Shown here piece by piece: positions 1 through 12,727 of a stretch of DNA of 64,000 bases (within the stretch, counting starts at the first letter, position 1; each line of letters opens with the position of its first letter). The translations under genes were made by a program, and so were the position numbers. The notes below the pieces were generated by a model. The model was given only the letters and a program-made list of their open reading frames with translations. It was not told the DNA's origin and searched no databases. Source of the stretch: Arthrobacter sp. Hiyo8 (GTDB taxonomy: Bacteria > Actinomycetota > Actinomycetes > Actinomycetales > Micrococcaceae); contig AP014719.1 of assembly GCA_001549895.1 (NCBI GenBank), positions 2,790,001 through 2,854,000 of the forward strand, in the 5' to 3' direction.

Positions 1-179
1 GCGTCCAGTGTTGCACGGTCGACGTTGGACAAGAGCACACCTCCGATGGCTGGAACGCGACGTCCGGACGCAACGAAAGTGCCGGCGTCGAACGCTTCTT
101 TGACCCAATCCATGTGTGCGGGGCGGTGGAAATCGACGATCTCGTCGGGAACTTTGTAGGTCAGCGAAACCACGAACAT
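1..179 (-). CDS. YciI-like protein, 3' end cut by the window
   Basis: The minus strand reads MFVVSLTYKVPDEIVDFHRP and continues to the window edge, about 59 residues without a stop. The His-Arg-Pro-x-His stretch, followed by WVKEAFDAG and SGRRVPAIGG, matches the YCII-related fold, a small ferredoxin-like domain of mostly unknown function that often acts as a dimer with a conserved His/Asp pair. The ATG is the first start after an in-frame TAG, with a purine-rich GGGCGGC just upstream. It lies downstream of the dinucleotide-binding oxidoreductase on the same strand, separated by a hairpin. The C-terminus is outside the window, so length and active-site completeness cannot be judged. Confidence 0.75.
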   Translation of the reverse strand, partial: MFVVSLTYKVPDEIVDFHRPAHMDWVKEAFDAGTFVASGRRVPAIGGVLLSNVDRATLD

Positions 180-198
180 GCCGCCCAGCCTACAACGC

Positions 199-226
199 GG
201 AGGGCGGCCTCAAAGGGCCGCCCTCC
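199..226 (-). terminator. GC-rich hairpin after the oxidoreductase gene
   Basis: There is a perfect 11-bp inverted repeat, GGAGGGCGGCC with GGCCGCCCTCC, around a 6-nt loop. It sits 10 nt past the stop of the oxidoreductase at 236-868 and before the YciI-like gene. No strong T-tract follows on the minus strand, so it may be a weak terminator or an attenuating or RNA-stabilising stem. Confidence 0.5.
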
Positions 227-235
227 GAAAGTGAA

Positions 236-868
236 CTACGGCAGGAGCTTGACTGCAGAGTTCCAGTTGTAGTCGGGGTGGGCTTCGCTGATCTGGAGAG
301 TCATGACGAGCAGTTGGAAGGCTTCGAGCTCACGCGAGCGGCGCAGCGGTCCGACGTTCACCGGACGCAGCCCGGCACCTTTGACGAAGTCGACGACGGC
401 GGCCGTCGCCTCGGCGTCGTCGCCCGCCACGAGTACATCGAGGGTCTGGCCGTCCACTTCGCCCTCCGCGAGCGTGGCGGCGAAGACGGTGTTGAAGGCC
501 TTCACTACCGATGCGCCGGGGACCAAGGCCTGCAGTTCTTCGGCGGCCGAGGTTCCGGCGGGAACGGTGAGGGAATCGAAGGTCTCGAAGTTCACGGGGT
601 TGGAGATGTCCACGATCGTCTTGCCGTTGAGCGCTGAGCCATAGGAAGAAAGGACTTCTTTGGAGGCGTCGAACGGGGTGGCCAGCACCACGATGCTGCC
701 TTCCACCGGGGATCCCGTGATGCCGGAGGTTCCGTTGACCGTCGCCGCAAGGGCAGCAGCGGAGCCGGCGTCGCGGCTGAGGACCTGGACGCTCTTGCCT
801 GCGGTGGCCGCGCGGGCCACGATGCCGGACGCCATGTTGCCGGTACCGATGATGGTGATGTCAGCCAT
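236..868 (-). CDS. NAD(P)-binding oxidoreductase, F420-dependent NADP reductase type
   Basis: A 210-residue protein starting MADITIIGTGNMASGI. The N-terminal Rossmann motif GxGxMA binds NAD(P), and the full length matches the COG2085 predicted dinucleotide-binding family (NADP oxidoreductase, coenzyme F420-dependent). VVLATPFD, VDISNPV and VKAFNT are the usual core blocks of this family. The start at 868 is preferred to a longer reading from 937 because AAAGGAAAC precedes it at proper spacing and because family members begin at this methionine. It is transcribed divergently from a MarR regulator, with two TTGA-N4-TCAA sites in between, so it is probably that regulator's target. The true electron donor and substrate cannot be told from sequence. 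Confidence 0.87.
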   Translation of the reverse strand: MADITIIGTGNMASGIVARAATAGKSVQVLSRDAGSAAALAATVNGTSGITGSPVEGSIVVLATPFDASKEVLSSYGSALNGKTIVDISNPVNFETFDSLTVPAGTSAAEELQALVPGASVVKAFNTVFAATLAEGEVDGQTLDVLVAGDDAEATAAVVDFVKGAGLRPVNVGPLRRSRELEAFQLLVMTLQISEAHPDYNWNSAVKLLP

Positions 869-916
869 TGTTGTTTCCTTTGCTTGAGTGCTCACGATTG
901 GTTCACGATCAGTTAC

Positions 917-962
917 TTGAAGCTTCAACCAAAACAATAATGACCTTAAGTTGAAGTGTCAA
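917..962. promoter_or_regulatory. Twin palindromic operator between oxidoreductase and marR
   Basis: Two copies of TTGA-N4-TCAA lie in the divergent intergenic region: TTGAAGCTTCAA at 917-928 (a perfect 12-bp palindrome) and TTGAAGTGTCAA at 951-962. They are 34 bp apart start to start, close to three helical turns, so both face the same side of the DNA. This is the arrangement expected for a MarR dimer repressing its own gene and the divergent oxidoreductase. Binding is inferred. Confidence 0.6.
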
Positions 963-989
963 GCATTGATTTCCTTCTAAGATGAATCC

Positions 990-1469
990 ATGACCGAACC
1001 GCGCTGGCTCAACGCCGACGAACGCCGTGCCTGGCTGGCCCTCCTGAGCATCAACACCCTGCTGCCCGCAGCCCTGGACACCCAACTGCAAGCGGCCGGC
1101 AAGTTGTCGCTTTTCGACTACAACGTGCTCGCCATGTTGTCCGAAGCGGAGGGGCGTTTCCTGCCGATGAGTGAACTTGCCGCCCGCACCAGCGCTTCCT
1201 TGTCGAGGCTGTCGCACGTCGTCACCAAGCTGCAGAGACGCGGCTGGGTGGAGCGCGAGGCCCACCCGGGCGATGCCCGTGTCACCGTGGCGCACCTGAC
1301 CGAGGCCGGCATGGACACCATCGTGTCCCTCGCCCCGGGTCATGTGGATGCCGTCCGCGCCTTGATGTTGGACGCCATGACCGACGACGACGTTGCGGAC
1401 CTCGCGCGGATCGGCGAGAAAATCGTGGCCCGGTTGGACGACGATCACTGGATCCTGCGCGAACGCTAA
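990..1469 (+). CDS. MarR-family transcriptional regulator
   Basis: A 159-residue winged-helix regulator. After a helical N-terminus (NTLLPAALDTQL) comes the MarR DNA-binding segment: LSLFDYNVLAMLSEAEG, then MSELAARTSASLSRLSHVVTKL as helix-turn-helix, and GWVEREAHPGDARVTVAHLTEAG as the wing. Length is usual for the family. The ATG at 990 is the only in-frame start near the conserved N-terminus. It is divergent from the oxidoreductase at 236-868 and shares with it a 121-bp regulatory region holding two palindromes. MarR proteins commonly sense phenolic or oxidant ligands, and the paired reductase suggests a redox or quinone-type inducer. The ligand is not determinable here. Confidence 0.9.
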   Translation: MTEPRWLNADERRAWLALLSINTLLPAALDTQLQAAGKLSLFDYNVLAMLSEAEGRFLPMSELAARTSASLSRLSHVVTKLQRRGWVEREAHPGDARVTVAHLTEAGMDTIVSLAPGHVDAVRALMLDAMTDDDVADLARIGEKIVARLDDDHWILRER

Positions 1470-1605
1470 GCCGCCGGCGCCACGCCAGCGGCCTCGCTGC
1501 CGGCGGCAACTGCTGCCCGCTGCCCGCGGGCCGGTGCCGGAGCCGCCGCGCCCTGAGCACCGGCCCCACGTGACGGCCGCCCCGCACTGATGAAAGACTG
1601 GCGCC

Positions 1606-2307
1606 ATGGATTTTTCTGCCCGGTACGTGGCATTGGGTGACTCGTTCACCGAAGGACTTGGCGACGCCGACCCCTCGCGCCCCAACGGGGTCAGGGGATG
1701 GGCAGACCTTGTTGCCCAGCAATTGGCCCAAAGCAACGACGATTTCGGCTACGCCAACTTGGCCATCCGGGGCAAGAAACTCCGGCAAGTCATGGCAGAG
1801 CAGGTGGACGCCGCCGTCGCGCTTCAACCGACGCTGGTGACCTTATACGCGGGCGCGAACGACATCTTCCGCCCCAAAGTCGATATCGACAGGCTGATGG
1901 AAGACTACGAGGCCGGCATCGGGAAGATCAGTGCCACCGGCGCCACGTTGCTTCTCTTCACGGGCTTCGATGCCCGCAGTTCCAAGGTTTTCGGCACCAT
2001 GCGCGGACGCACCGCGATCTACAACGAATTGCTGCGGGAAATCGCCGAAAACCACGGTGCGCTGGTGGTGGACTACTGGCGCTTCAGCGAATACCGCGAC
2101 TGGCACATGTGGGCGCAGGACCGGATGCACATGTCCACTGCGGGCCACATCAACATGGCCAACCGGGTGCTGGCCGTCCTGGAGCATGAAGGTTCTCTCG
2201 AGGTTCCGCCGCCGGTCCCGCAACCCCAGCCTGCGCGCGTGGAAGCGTTGCGGCCAATGCGCGTTGGGCCCGTGAACACGCAGCCCCGTGGGTGGTCCGC
2301 CGCGTGA
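1606..2307 (+). CDS. SGNH/GDSL-family esterase or lipase
   Basis: A 233-residue cytoplasmic hydrolase with all SGNH blocks in order: block I YVALGDSFTEG (nucleophile Ser13), block II glycine near residue 56, block III GAND (Asn85), and block V DRMHMSTAGH with Asp172 and His175 as the remaining catalytic residues. No signal peptide is visible. The enzymes hydrolyse ester bonds in lipids, acyl thioesters or acetylated sugars, and the substrate cannot be predicted here. A Pro-rich tail (VPPPVPQPQP, residues 200-212) is poorly conserved. It lies 136 bp after the MarR gene, convergent with the ApbE gene. The start is the first ATG before the conserved block, with GAAAGAC about 12 nt upstream. Confidence 0.87.
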   Translation: MDFSARYVALGDSFTEGLGDADPSRPNGVRGWADLVAQQLAQSNDDFGYANLAIRGKKLRQVMAEQVDAAVALQPTLVTLYAGANDIFRPKVDIDRLMEDYEAGIGKISATGATLLLFTGFDARSSKVFGTMRGRTAIYNELLREIAENHGALVVDYWRFSEYRDWHMWAQDRMHMSTAGHINMANRVLAVLEHEGSLEVPPPVPQPQPARVEALRPMRVGPVNTQPRGWSAA

Positions 2308-2352
2308 CGGGCAAGTCCTCAGGTGACGGTCTCAGCCCGAAGTACCCGCAGC

Positions 2353-3123
2353 TCACCCGGCCGTAGCAAGTTTCCGGAAGCCCGGCGTGGCGAGCAGTTC
2401 GCCGTCGTTCTTCACCGCGAGCACGTCCACGTCCCAGTGGGAGGTGGCCAGCGCGAGGGTCCCGGCGCCGCCCGCCATGATGGCGGTGGCCAGGACGTCG
2501 GCCGTGATGATATCGGCCGCTGCCACTGAAACCTGGCGGAACCCCTCGTCCCGCGCCGATTTGAGGCCCGCGGACCAAATGTGGTGGCCGCGTTCGCTCG
2601 TTCCCGAGGTCGCCAGCGCGTGCCTGCCCTTGCTGCCGAGGGGAAACGCGGTCAGGAGCGTCGTCCGATCCTCCGGGTCAATAATCCCTGCCAGCCACGG
2701 CCGCGCAGTGCCCGGCGTCGGCGAACCGGCCACAAGGACATCCCCGCCCGCGTTGAGGCACCAATCCTGCAGCCCCAGCGCGAGCAGCGACGTTCCGGCT
2801 TCCCGTATCGCATGTCCCTTGACGATCCCCGCCAAGTCCACGACGCCGTCGGGCCGTTCCGCCGTAAACGCACCTGCCGTGAGGCTGCGCCAGTCGACAG
2901 CCTCGACATACAGCCGGCGCATGTCCACGGAGGCGTCCCTCAGGGCCAGCTCGCCCCGCGCCATCGCGCTCGCCTCCGAGTCGGGACGGTAGAGGCTAAA
3001 CGTCCGGTCCAACCCCGTGAACAACTGCTCGACGACGGCGGTGGCCGCCTCGAGTTCTTCCACCGCGGCTTGGGGGGCCATCCCTGGAGCAGTCGGGATG
3101 GCGATGCTCACCACGGTGCCCAT
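2353..3123 (-). CDS. apbE: FAD:protein FMN transferase (ApbE family)
   Basis: About 256 residues beginning MGTVVSIAIPTAPGM, the classic MGT start of the ApbE core. Other family blocks are VDLAGIVKGHAIREAG, LNAGGDVLVAG, the dipeptide TSG (ALATSGTSERGHH) and the C-terminal ADVLATAIMAGG. ApbE cleaves FAD and attaches FMN covalently to a Thr or Ser in FMN-binding domains of electron-transfer proteins. Its neighbour upstream is exactly such a protein, followed by a membrane ferric-reductase-like flavoprotein, so the modification target is probably in the same operon. It lacks a lipobox and looks cytoplasmic. The real start may lie a few codons upstream, since RTFTSMGT also fits the family. Confidence 0.88.
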   Translation of the reverse strand: MGTVVSIAIPTAPGMAPQAAVEELEAATAVVEQLFTGLDRTFSLYRPDSEASAMARGELALRDASVDMRRLYVEAVDWRSLTAGAFTAERPDGVVDLAGIVKGHAIREAGTSLLALGLQDWCLNAGGDVLVAGSPTPGTARPWLAGIIDPEDRTTLLTAFPLGSKGRHALATSGTSERGHHIWSAGLKSARDEGFRQVSVAAADIITADVLATAIMAGGAGTLALATSHWDVDVLAVKNDGELLATPGFRKLATAG

Positions 3124-3183
3124 GCTGGTGAACGTCCGGGAACGAAGGCGGGGCTCCGAACTGCCCCTCCGGTCTCGCGTGGC

Positions 3184-3749
3184 TTAGAAGTGGGCTGCAT
3201 CGAGGGCCGCCTGGAGGGATGTCAAATATGCCTCGCTGGTATAGGTGGCCCCGCCGATGGTCTGCACGTTCGCCGACTGGGCGCTCAGCACTTCGGAGCG
3301 GAGCAGGGGTGCAGCCCTGGCGCTGATCTGGACGGATCGTTGCTCTTGGTCGGTCAGGTGCAGGGCTGTGACATCCGTGATGACGCCGGCCTTGATGGTT
3401 ACCTGGACCTGTACCGTTCCAAAGCGCGTCTCCACTGCCGTGCCGGCGTAGGTGCCCCCTGCCTTGGCCGATGCCCCAGACTGGAACTGGAACTCGAACT
3501 GGAGCCCGTGCTGGAACCGGAGCCGGCTCCGGTTCCCGAGGACGATCCGGACGCACTGCTCCCGGTGGTTCCATTCGCCGTCGAGCCCGTTCCTGAAGCG
3601 GTACCGCCCGTGGTTCCGGCCGCGTTTCCGGTTGCGGAGGTGGTGACCGCCGATGCGTTCGAATCAGCGACGTGTGCACCCGACTGCCACCCGACCACGA
3701 GGATTGCCGCCGACGCCAGCGCCGCTGATATTCCTGCCCTGAGTCTCAC
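3184..3749 (-). CDS. Secreted FMN-binding domain protein (frameshifted in this sequence)
   Basis: The N-terminus MRLRAGISAALASAAILVVG is a signal or anchor segment, followed by a long Ser/Gly/Thr-rich linker. A different frame then carries the FMN-binding domain: VETRFGTVQVQVTIKAG, ITDVTALHL, and the acceptor motif TIGGATYTSEAY, where the final Thr or Ser would receive FMN. The two parts join into one 188-residue protein if one base is restored in the GGGG run (plus strand 3474-3477). Start is GTG, overlapping the stop of the upstream ferric-reductase gene (GTGA). It is the likely FMN carrier on the outside of the membrane, flavinylated by the ApbE encoded next to it. Confidence 0.8.
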
Positions 3750-5235
3750 CAGTCAAACCTTTCGTAGTGGAGCTGCTCCTCCCGGACGCCGGAGCTTTTT
3801 GCCTCAGCCAGCACCTGGCGGCCCAAGCCGATGGGCCACAGATGTAGACATCCGCGTCGGTGATGGCCGGTACGAAGTCCCGCAGCCGCGAGGTGCCGGT
3901 AGAGGCAGGCAACCACGCGCTTTGGGGATTCGCCGACCGCGGGCCGGTCAGATGGAAGAGCGTGGCACCGCGCTTCCGGCACAATTCCAGGATCTCGTCG
4001 CCAAGGAATAGCTCGTCAGTGGTGCTGCCGCGCAACAGGACGGTCGCCTGGCCGGGCGCGAAGGGGGTGGATTCCAGGAGCGCCCGGAGGGGCGTGATTC
4101 CGATTCCTGCGCCGATCATCACAACGTGTTCCCGGCTCCGGGCCGCCGTGCTGAAGACACCGTAGGGACCTTCGATGGCTACTTTCGTTCCCGGCTTGAG
4201 CGAAGCCAGCCGGGCCGAGCCCGCTCCCAGGTTCCGGACAGTGATCCGCAAGGTGGGCTGTTGGGCGGGCCGCCCGTATGACGTGCCCGACGGCGGCATG
4301 ATCGGTTCCGCGGAGAGGCTGAACGGATGTGCCTGCCACCACATGCCTGGGGCAAGGAAGCGCCAGACGAAGAACCGGCCGCCGTTTCCCGACAATTCGT
4401 TCAATCGCAGGCCGCTCATTTCGATGCTGAAGACGCCGGGCGCAAGGGGAACCACGCGCCGCACGGTCAACTGGTGCCGGTAGGTGGCTATCACCGGCTG
4501 GGCGACACGGAACCACGCCAGCGCCGAGCCTGTTCCGATGTAGAGCAGCAGCCAGTACCAACGCTGCCAGGTGCCTTCGGCGAATAATCCGCCCACGCTG
4601 AACTGGTGCGGCAGGGCGAGCGCTACGGCCAAATACGTGAGCAGGTGGACGAAGTACCAGAATTCATAGGGAAAGCGGCGGCGAACAGCTACCAGCGAGG
4701 TGACCACCACGGCAATGAAGAGCGCCATGGAGACGAACGCCAACCACATGTCGGGTACCAGCACCCAGAGCGAAACGGCTTCGCTGACGGGGTTCAGGCC
4801 CTCGGCCATGCCGTAACCGGTCGCGACGAGAAGTCCGTGCGCCAGCAATAGGTAGAGCGCCGGTTTGCCCAGCTTCCGGTGGAACTCCAACGCCCTGTCA
4901 TGGCCGACCGCGCCGTCCACGAAAGGCAGTCGTGCCGCGAGCAGAAGCATCAGGAAAACCAGATCCATGCCGGCAAGCCCGGCGAGGATCCCGGCGGCGG
5001 TGACCGCTTGGGTGAGGTTCCCGACCGACGACATCCCGCCGTCGGCGAGCCACAACGCCAGCGCCGCCGCGAGGGAAGCCCACAGCGCAACGGTGAGCAT
5101 GTCCGTCCGGAACATGCGTCGGCGATGCTGCGCAGCGAACCTTCCCTTGGCGGGATTGCGCCGCTCGGGCGCTGGCGGCCGGCCCGGGGGCATACCCACA
5201 CGTTGGCCTGGGGAGGCGAGGAGTTGTGACTTCAT
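3746..5235 (-). CDS. Ferric reductase-like transmembrane flavoprotein (C-terminal frameshift)
   Basis: About 496 residues. Six or more hydrophobic helices occupy residues 45-240, with His-bearing helices EFHRKLGKPALYLLLAHG and YEFWYFVHLLTYLAVALALPHQ that would hold haem as in ferric reductase or NADPH oxidase cores. The soluble C-terminal half has an FAD-binding block (AHPFSLSAEP), a phosphate-binding block (IEGPYGVFS) and an NAD(P)-binding block (VMIGAGIGITPLRALL), ending DADVYICGPSAW. The last 23 residues appear in another frame and join if one C is restored near 3819 (minus-strand GCCGCC[C]AG). It starts the operon with the FMN-binding protein and apbE, suggesting NAD(P)H electrons pass through it to a flavinylated extracytoplasmic carrier. 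Confidence 0.85.
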
Positions 5236-5664
5236 GCCTCAAGATTGAACTCTCAACCTTTCGATCTCCTGTGAAGGGCCTAGCCTCCGCTTATGAGTTG
5301 AGCGACTTGGTTCTTATACACCCGATTGGTCTTAATTTCCCCCAGCCCCTAGACTTATTAGGCGCTAGGTGGCGCGGAGCGTGTGCAATTGCTCCGGTTG
5401 GCGGTGACTGTTGGTAACAACGGGATATCCGCGGGCCGGTAGTTAGGGGCTCAAGTTGCGTGCATTCCAGTATTCGCCCAGTATTCCGGCCTGTTGTCCG
5501 GACCCACTACCTTCGCCGCAGCGGTGATCTTTGGCTGGTTTCAGTCAAGGGATCCAGCCCGCGGGAACTACCGAAAACGGTGTGGACTGGTTGCGGACGT
5601 CGCCTATTGCACGGGAAGCAGGAACTCTGCTGGCCGTTTCATTTTATTTTTTAGGAGAGTCGTC
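5236..5664 (+). other. Intergenic leader before L28; no gene seen
   Basis: These 429 bp separate the divergent ferric-reductase gene and the ribosomal-protein operon. I see no coding sequence. It must hold the promoters for both directions, but no clear -35/-10 pair stands out. I looked for an actinobacterial Zur-type box (TGAAAA...TTTTCA) because the downstream operon is the zinc-free kind, and found none. Confidence 0.5.
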
Positions 5665-5901
5665 ATGGCAGCAAACTGCCAGGTGACCGGAGCCGAGCCG
5701 GGCTTTGGACACAGCATTTCGCACTCGCACCGCCGCAACAAGCGTCGGTTCGACCCCAACATCCAGAAGAAGCGCTACTGGGTTCCGTCCCTGCGCCGTA
5801 ATGTCACGCTGACCCTGTCGGCCAAGGGCATCAAGACCATCGACGTTCGCGGCATCGACGCAGTCGTCGCCGAAGTTCTGGCTCGCGGGGTGAAGCTCTA
5901 G
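5665..5901 (+). CDS. rpmB: 50S ribosomal protein L28, zinc-free form
   Basis: 78 residues, [20 protein letters not shown] and on through [37 protein letters not shown]. This is the bL28 family at full length. Only one cysteine (Cys5) is present, so the two CxxC pairs of the zinc-binding form are missing. The start at 5665 is set by AGGAGAG seven bases upstream; longer in-frame readings have no support. It is the first gene of an L28-L33-S14 operon and its stop overlaps the GTG of L33 by one base. In many actinobacteria such zinc-free copies are second sets induced by zinc limitation. Whether these are the only copies in this genome cannot be seen. Confidence 0.95.
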   Translation: MAANCQVTGAEPGFGHSISHSHRRNKRRFDPNIQKKRYWVPSLRRNVTLTLSAKGIKTIDVRGIDAVVAEVLARGVKL

Positions 5902-6067
5902 TGGCAAAAGACAAGGACGTACGTCCGATCATCAAGCTGAAGTCGACTGCGGGAACCGGTTACACCTACGTAACCCGCAAGAACCGTCGTAACGACCCGG
6001 ACCGCCTGGTCCTGAAGAAGTACGACCCAAGATCCGCCAGCACGTCGAATTCCGAGAGGAGCGCTAA
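5901..6067 (+). CDS. rpmG: 50S ribosomal protein L33, zinc-free form (one base missing)
   Basis: GTG start overlapping the L28 stop. The frame reads [20 protein letters not shown] and continues correctly to LVLKKYDP, then derails. Adding one C to the CCC at 6026-6028 gives [12 protein letters not shown] and a stop at 6065-6067, the exact expected 55-residue ending. The locus is 167 nt long where 168 are required. No cysteines are present, so this is the zinc-free L33. The loss lies in a homopolymer within a highly conserved gene, which makes it the best single proof that indels in this window are sequence errors. Confidence 0.93.
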
Positions 6068-6069
6068 AC

Positions 6070-6375
6070 ATGGCTAAGAAGTCCAAGATTGCTCGCAACG
6101 AGCAGCGCAAGGTCATCGTTGAGCGTTACGCTGCAAAGCGTCTCGAACTGAAGAAGACCCTGGTTGACGCCAACGCGACTGACGAAGCACGCGAAGAGGC
6201 TCGCCTCGGCCTGCAGAAGCTGCCCCGCAACGCCTCCCCGATCCGTCTGCGTAACCGCGACATCATCGACGGCCGCCCGCGCGGTACCTTCCAGAAGTTC
6301 GGTATCTCCCGTGTTCGCTTCCGCGACATGGCTCACCGTGGTGAGCTCCCGGGCATCACCAAGTCTTCCTGGTAA
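6070..6375 (+). CDS. rpsN: 30S ribosomal protein S14, long zinc-free form
   Basis: 101 residues, [20 protein letters not shown] to [11 protein letters not shown]. This is the long S14 type without the CxxC-x12-CxxC zinc knuckle of the short form. The conserved core [22 protein letters not shown] and the C-terminal [15 protein letters not shown] are intact. S14 joins the 30S head late in assembly. It starts two bases after the L33 stop, preceded by GAGAGGAG, which lies inside the L33 coding end. It is the last gene of the operon and is followed 17 nt later by a strong rho-independent terminator, so no rpsR is attached here. Confidence 0.96.
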   Translation: MAKKSKIARNEQRKVIVERYAAKRLELKKTLVDANATDEAREEARLGLQKLPRNASPIRLRNRDIIDGRPRGTFQKFGISRVRFRDMAHRGELPGITKSSW

Positions 6376-6392
6376 TCCAGAAGTACTAGAAG

Positions 6393-6418
6393 GGCCGGCA
6401 ACCGCTTGGTTGCCGGCC
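6393..6418 (+). terminator. Rho-independent terminator of the L28-L33-S14 operon
   Basis: A perfect 11-bp stem, GGCCGGCAACC with GGTTGCCGGCC, closes a GCTT loop and is followed by TTCTTGCGTTT. It starts 17 nt after the S14 stop. Confidence 0.88.
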
Positions 6419-6605
6419 TTCTTGCGTTTAAGGCGCAGGGGGCCGGGCTTTGATGCTTCGCGTGTCCGACTTTGGCGAGTTTCGTGGCTTCGCGATTAAG
6501 TGGCGCAGCACACAGCATTGGATGACGACGCCGGTGGCTTCTTTTTGGGCCGAACCGGCTGTTTTGTCCCGGATTGACGCGGTTCTTGCTCGCCCGAGGG
6601 GTGAT

Positions 6606-6634
6606 TTGCGCCGGGTCTTGGGGGTGTGTAAAGT
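6606..6634 (+). promoter_or_regulatory. Candidate rRNA operon promoter
   Basis: TTGCGC at 6606-6611 and TAAAGT at 6629-6634 are separated by exactly 17 bp, about 430 bp before the 16S gene. The G/T-rich spacer and the leader AGTCGCCGCCGCTGA after it resemble rRNA leaders of this family as I recall them. Additional promoters in the 6422-7056 leader are possible but not obvious, and I see no coding sequence there. Confidence 0.55.
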
Positions 6635-6872
6635 AGATCGAGTCGCCGCCGCTGATGCGGAAAAATTGCGACCGACCCCCTTTCAAATGGAAACCAAATT
6701 CTTGGTTCGCTTTCTTGCGTTCCGGTGTGGTTTCCGGGTGTCACGGATGGTGTTTTGTCCGATGCGGTTCCCGGATTCGGGAGTTGTGCGGAGAGGGCGT
6801 GTCTGGTAAGTTTGGGAAGTTGCTCCGGAGCGAGTCTGATCCCTTGTGGGTTGGGTGGTGCCGGGTGTGTCT

Positions 6873-6904
6873 GTTGTTTGAGAACTCAATAGTGTGCCAA
6901 GTTT
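6873..6904 (+). other. 5' arm of the 16S processing stem, boxA-like antitermination segment
   Basis: The segment containing GTTTGAGAACTCAATAGTG is largely complementary to 8801-8834 on the other side of 16S (TTGGCACACTGTTGG region). The pair would form a long stem bracketing the pre-16S RNA, the usual substrate for RNase III. The TTGAGAACT core also recurs before 23S. Confidence 0.65.
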
Positions 6905-7056
6905 GTTGATACCGATTTGTTTTTATGAATTGGTTGATTTTGCCGGGCCTTGTCCGCCCCTGTGGGTGGGGTCTGGTTTTCAGCTGGTTTCAAATTTTGT
7001 GCAGCCTGGTCGCCGTTATTTCCGGTGGTTGTGGTTGTGTCTGTTTTTGTTTTACT

Positions 7057-8584
<1,528 letters not shown>

Positions 8585-8800
8585 AGCACCATTATCGCCC
8601 TTCTTCCTTCCGCATGGTTGGTGGGGGGTGTGTGGAAGCAAAGCCCATTGCGCAGGCGTCTGTTCTGCGGTGGGTGCTCATGGGTGGAATATCAGCAGAT
8701 AGCGGCCGGGTGGTTTCTTTCCCGCGTTCAGTACGGATGTCCTGTCATTTTTGTGGTGGGGTGTTGTGGAACGGTGCGGGTGGGGGTTGTCCGGTTTTCG

Positions 8801-8834
8801 TGTTTGGCACACTGTTGGGTCCTGAGGCAACAGG
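8801..8834 (+). other. 3' arm of the 16S processing stem
   Basis: TGTTTGGCACACTGTTGGGT followed by CCTGAGGCAACA pairs, with a few G-U pairs and mismatches, with the leader arm at 6873-6904. The location on both sides of 16S is what an RNase III processing stem requires. Confidence 0.6.
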
Positions 8835-8979
8835 GCCGTCGGGGGTGCGTGGCCTGTGTGGGTTGCGTGGTTCCGGGCGGGTTTGTGTGTTTCTGGTTTC
8901 CTGGCTGCATTTCTTCGTGTGTTCCCGGTTGTCCTTTCCTTTTGTTGGGGGGTGGCGGGGTGCGGGGGTGTGTGGTACG

Positions 8980-9016
8980 GGGTTGTTGTTTGAGAACTAC
9001 ATAGTGGACGCGAGCA
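8980..9016 (+). other. 5' arm of the 23S processing stem
   Basis: The GTTTGAGAACTACATAGTGG region and its flanks are nearly complementary to 12296-12331 just after 23S (GCGTCCACTATGTGGTTC region). Both arms together bracket pre-23S. It shares the TTGAGAACT core with the leader arm before 16S. Confidence 0.65.
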
Positions 9017-9142
9017 TCTAGGCACGCGCATGGTCATTGCCTCTTGTGGGGTGGTGGGGTGTGTGTGTCTTACAGCAATTTCTTTTTATGAACCCGGCCT
9101 TTCGGGGGTTTGGTTCTCTCGAGAAGTTTTTTGATCTTGTGT

Positions 9143-12282
<3,140 letters not shown>

Positions 12283-12295
12283 AAACACGATCACT

Positions 12296-12331
12296 GCTTG
12301 CGTCCACTATGTGGTTCCCGAACAACAACCC
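12296..12331 (+). other. 3' arm of the 23S processing stem
   Basis: The GCGTCCACTATGTGGTTCCC region, followed by GAACAACAACC, is the near reverse complement of spacer 8980-9016. It lies 14 nt past the end of 23S and before 5S. Confidence 0.65.
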
Positions 12332-12449
12332 GTTCAGGAACAAACCACAACTACATAACAACACCACCGAACCCTTCACCGGGTCCGGACAAGTTGTAAC
12401 CACGTATCTTCCCACCCGCACCCACGTGTGCGCGGGGACGGGTAACAGG

Positions 12450-12567
12450 GTTACGGCGGTCATAGCGTGGGGGAAACGCCCGGTCCCATTCCGAACCCGG
12501 AAGCTAAGACCCACAGCGCCGATGGTACTGCACCCGGGAGGGTGTGGGAGAGTAGGACACCGCCGGA
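12450..12567 (+). rRNA. rrf: 5S ribosomal RNA
   Basis: About 118 nt from GTTACGGCGGTCATAGCGTG to the complementary CACCGCCGGAC end. The conserved CCGAACCCGGAAGCTAAGAC loop B/C region and the GATGGTACTGC loop E region are intact. The 5' and 3' ends pair to form helix I. Confidence 0.96.
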
Positions 12568-12582
12568 CAACCATTCACCGGC

Positions 12583-12610
12583 CAGGCCCCGACACACCGT
12601 GTCGGGCCTG
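12583..12610 (+). terminator. Hairpin after the rRNA operon
   Basis: CAGGCCCCGACAC and GTGTCGGGCCTG form a stem with one bulged C, 16 nt after 5S. No T-tract follows, but the position suits rRNA operon termination. Confidence 0.6.
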
Positions 12611-12727
12611 ACCCACTTAACACACCCCAACACACGACACACGAGCCAACCCCGCTCACCTATGGCCCGGTTTCCCCGGACCCCGCTCGGATATGCGGGT
12701 TCCACGGCCCACGCCCGCCCACATGAT

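Noticed and set aside
5236-5664. Zur box before the zinc-free ribosomal operon
   Set aside because: No TGAAAA/TTTTCA-type palindrome could be found in the leader.
5901-6067. Programmed frameshifting or real pseudogenes across the window
   Set aside because: Breaks are too many, are concentrated in G/C runs without slippery-site or stimulatory structure, and affect conserved housekeeping genes. Sequence error explains them better.
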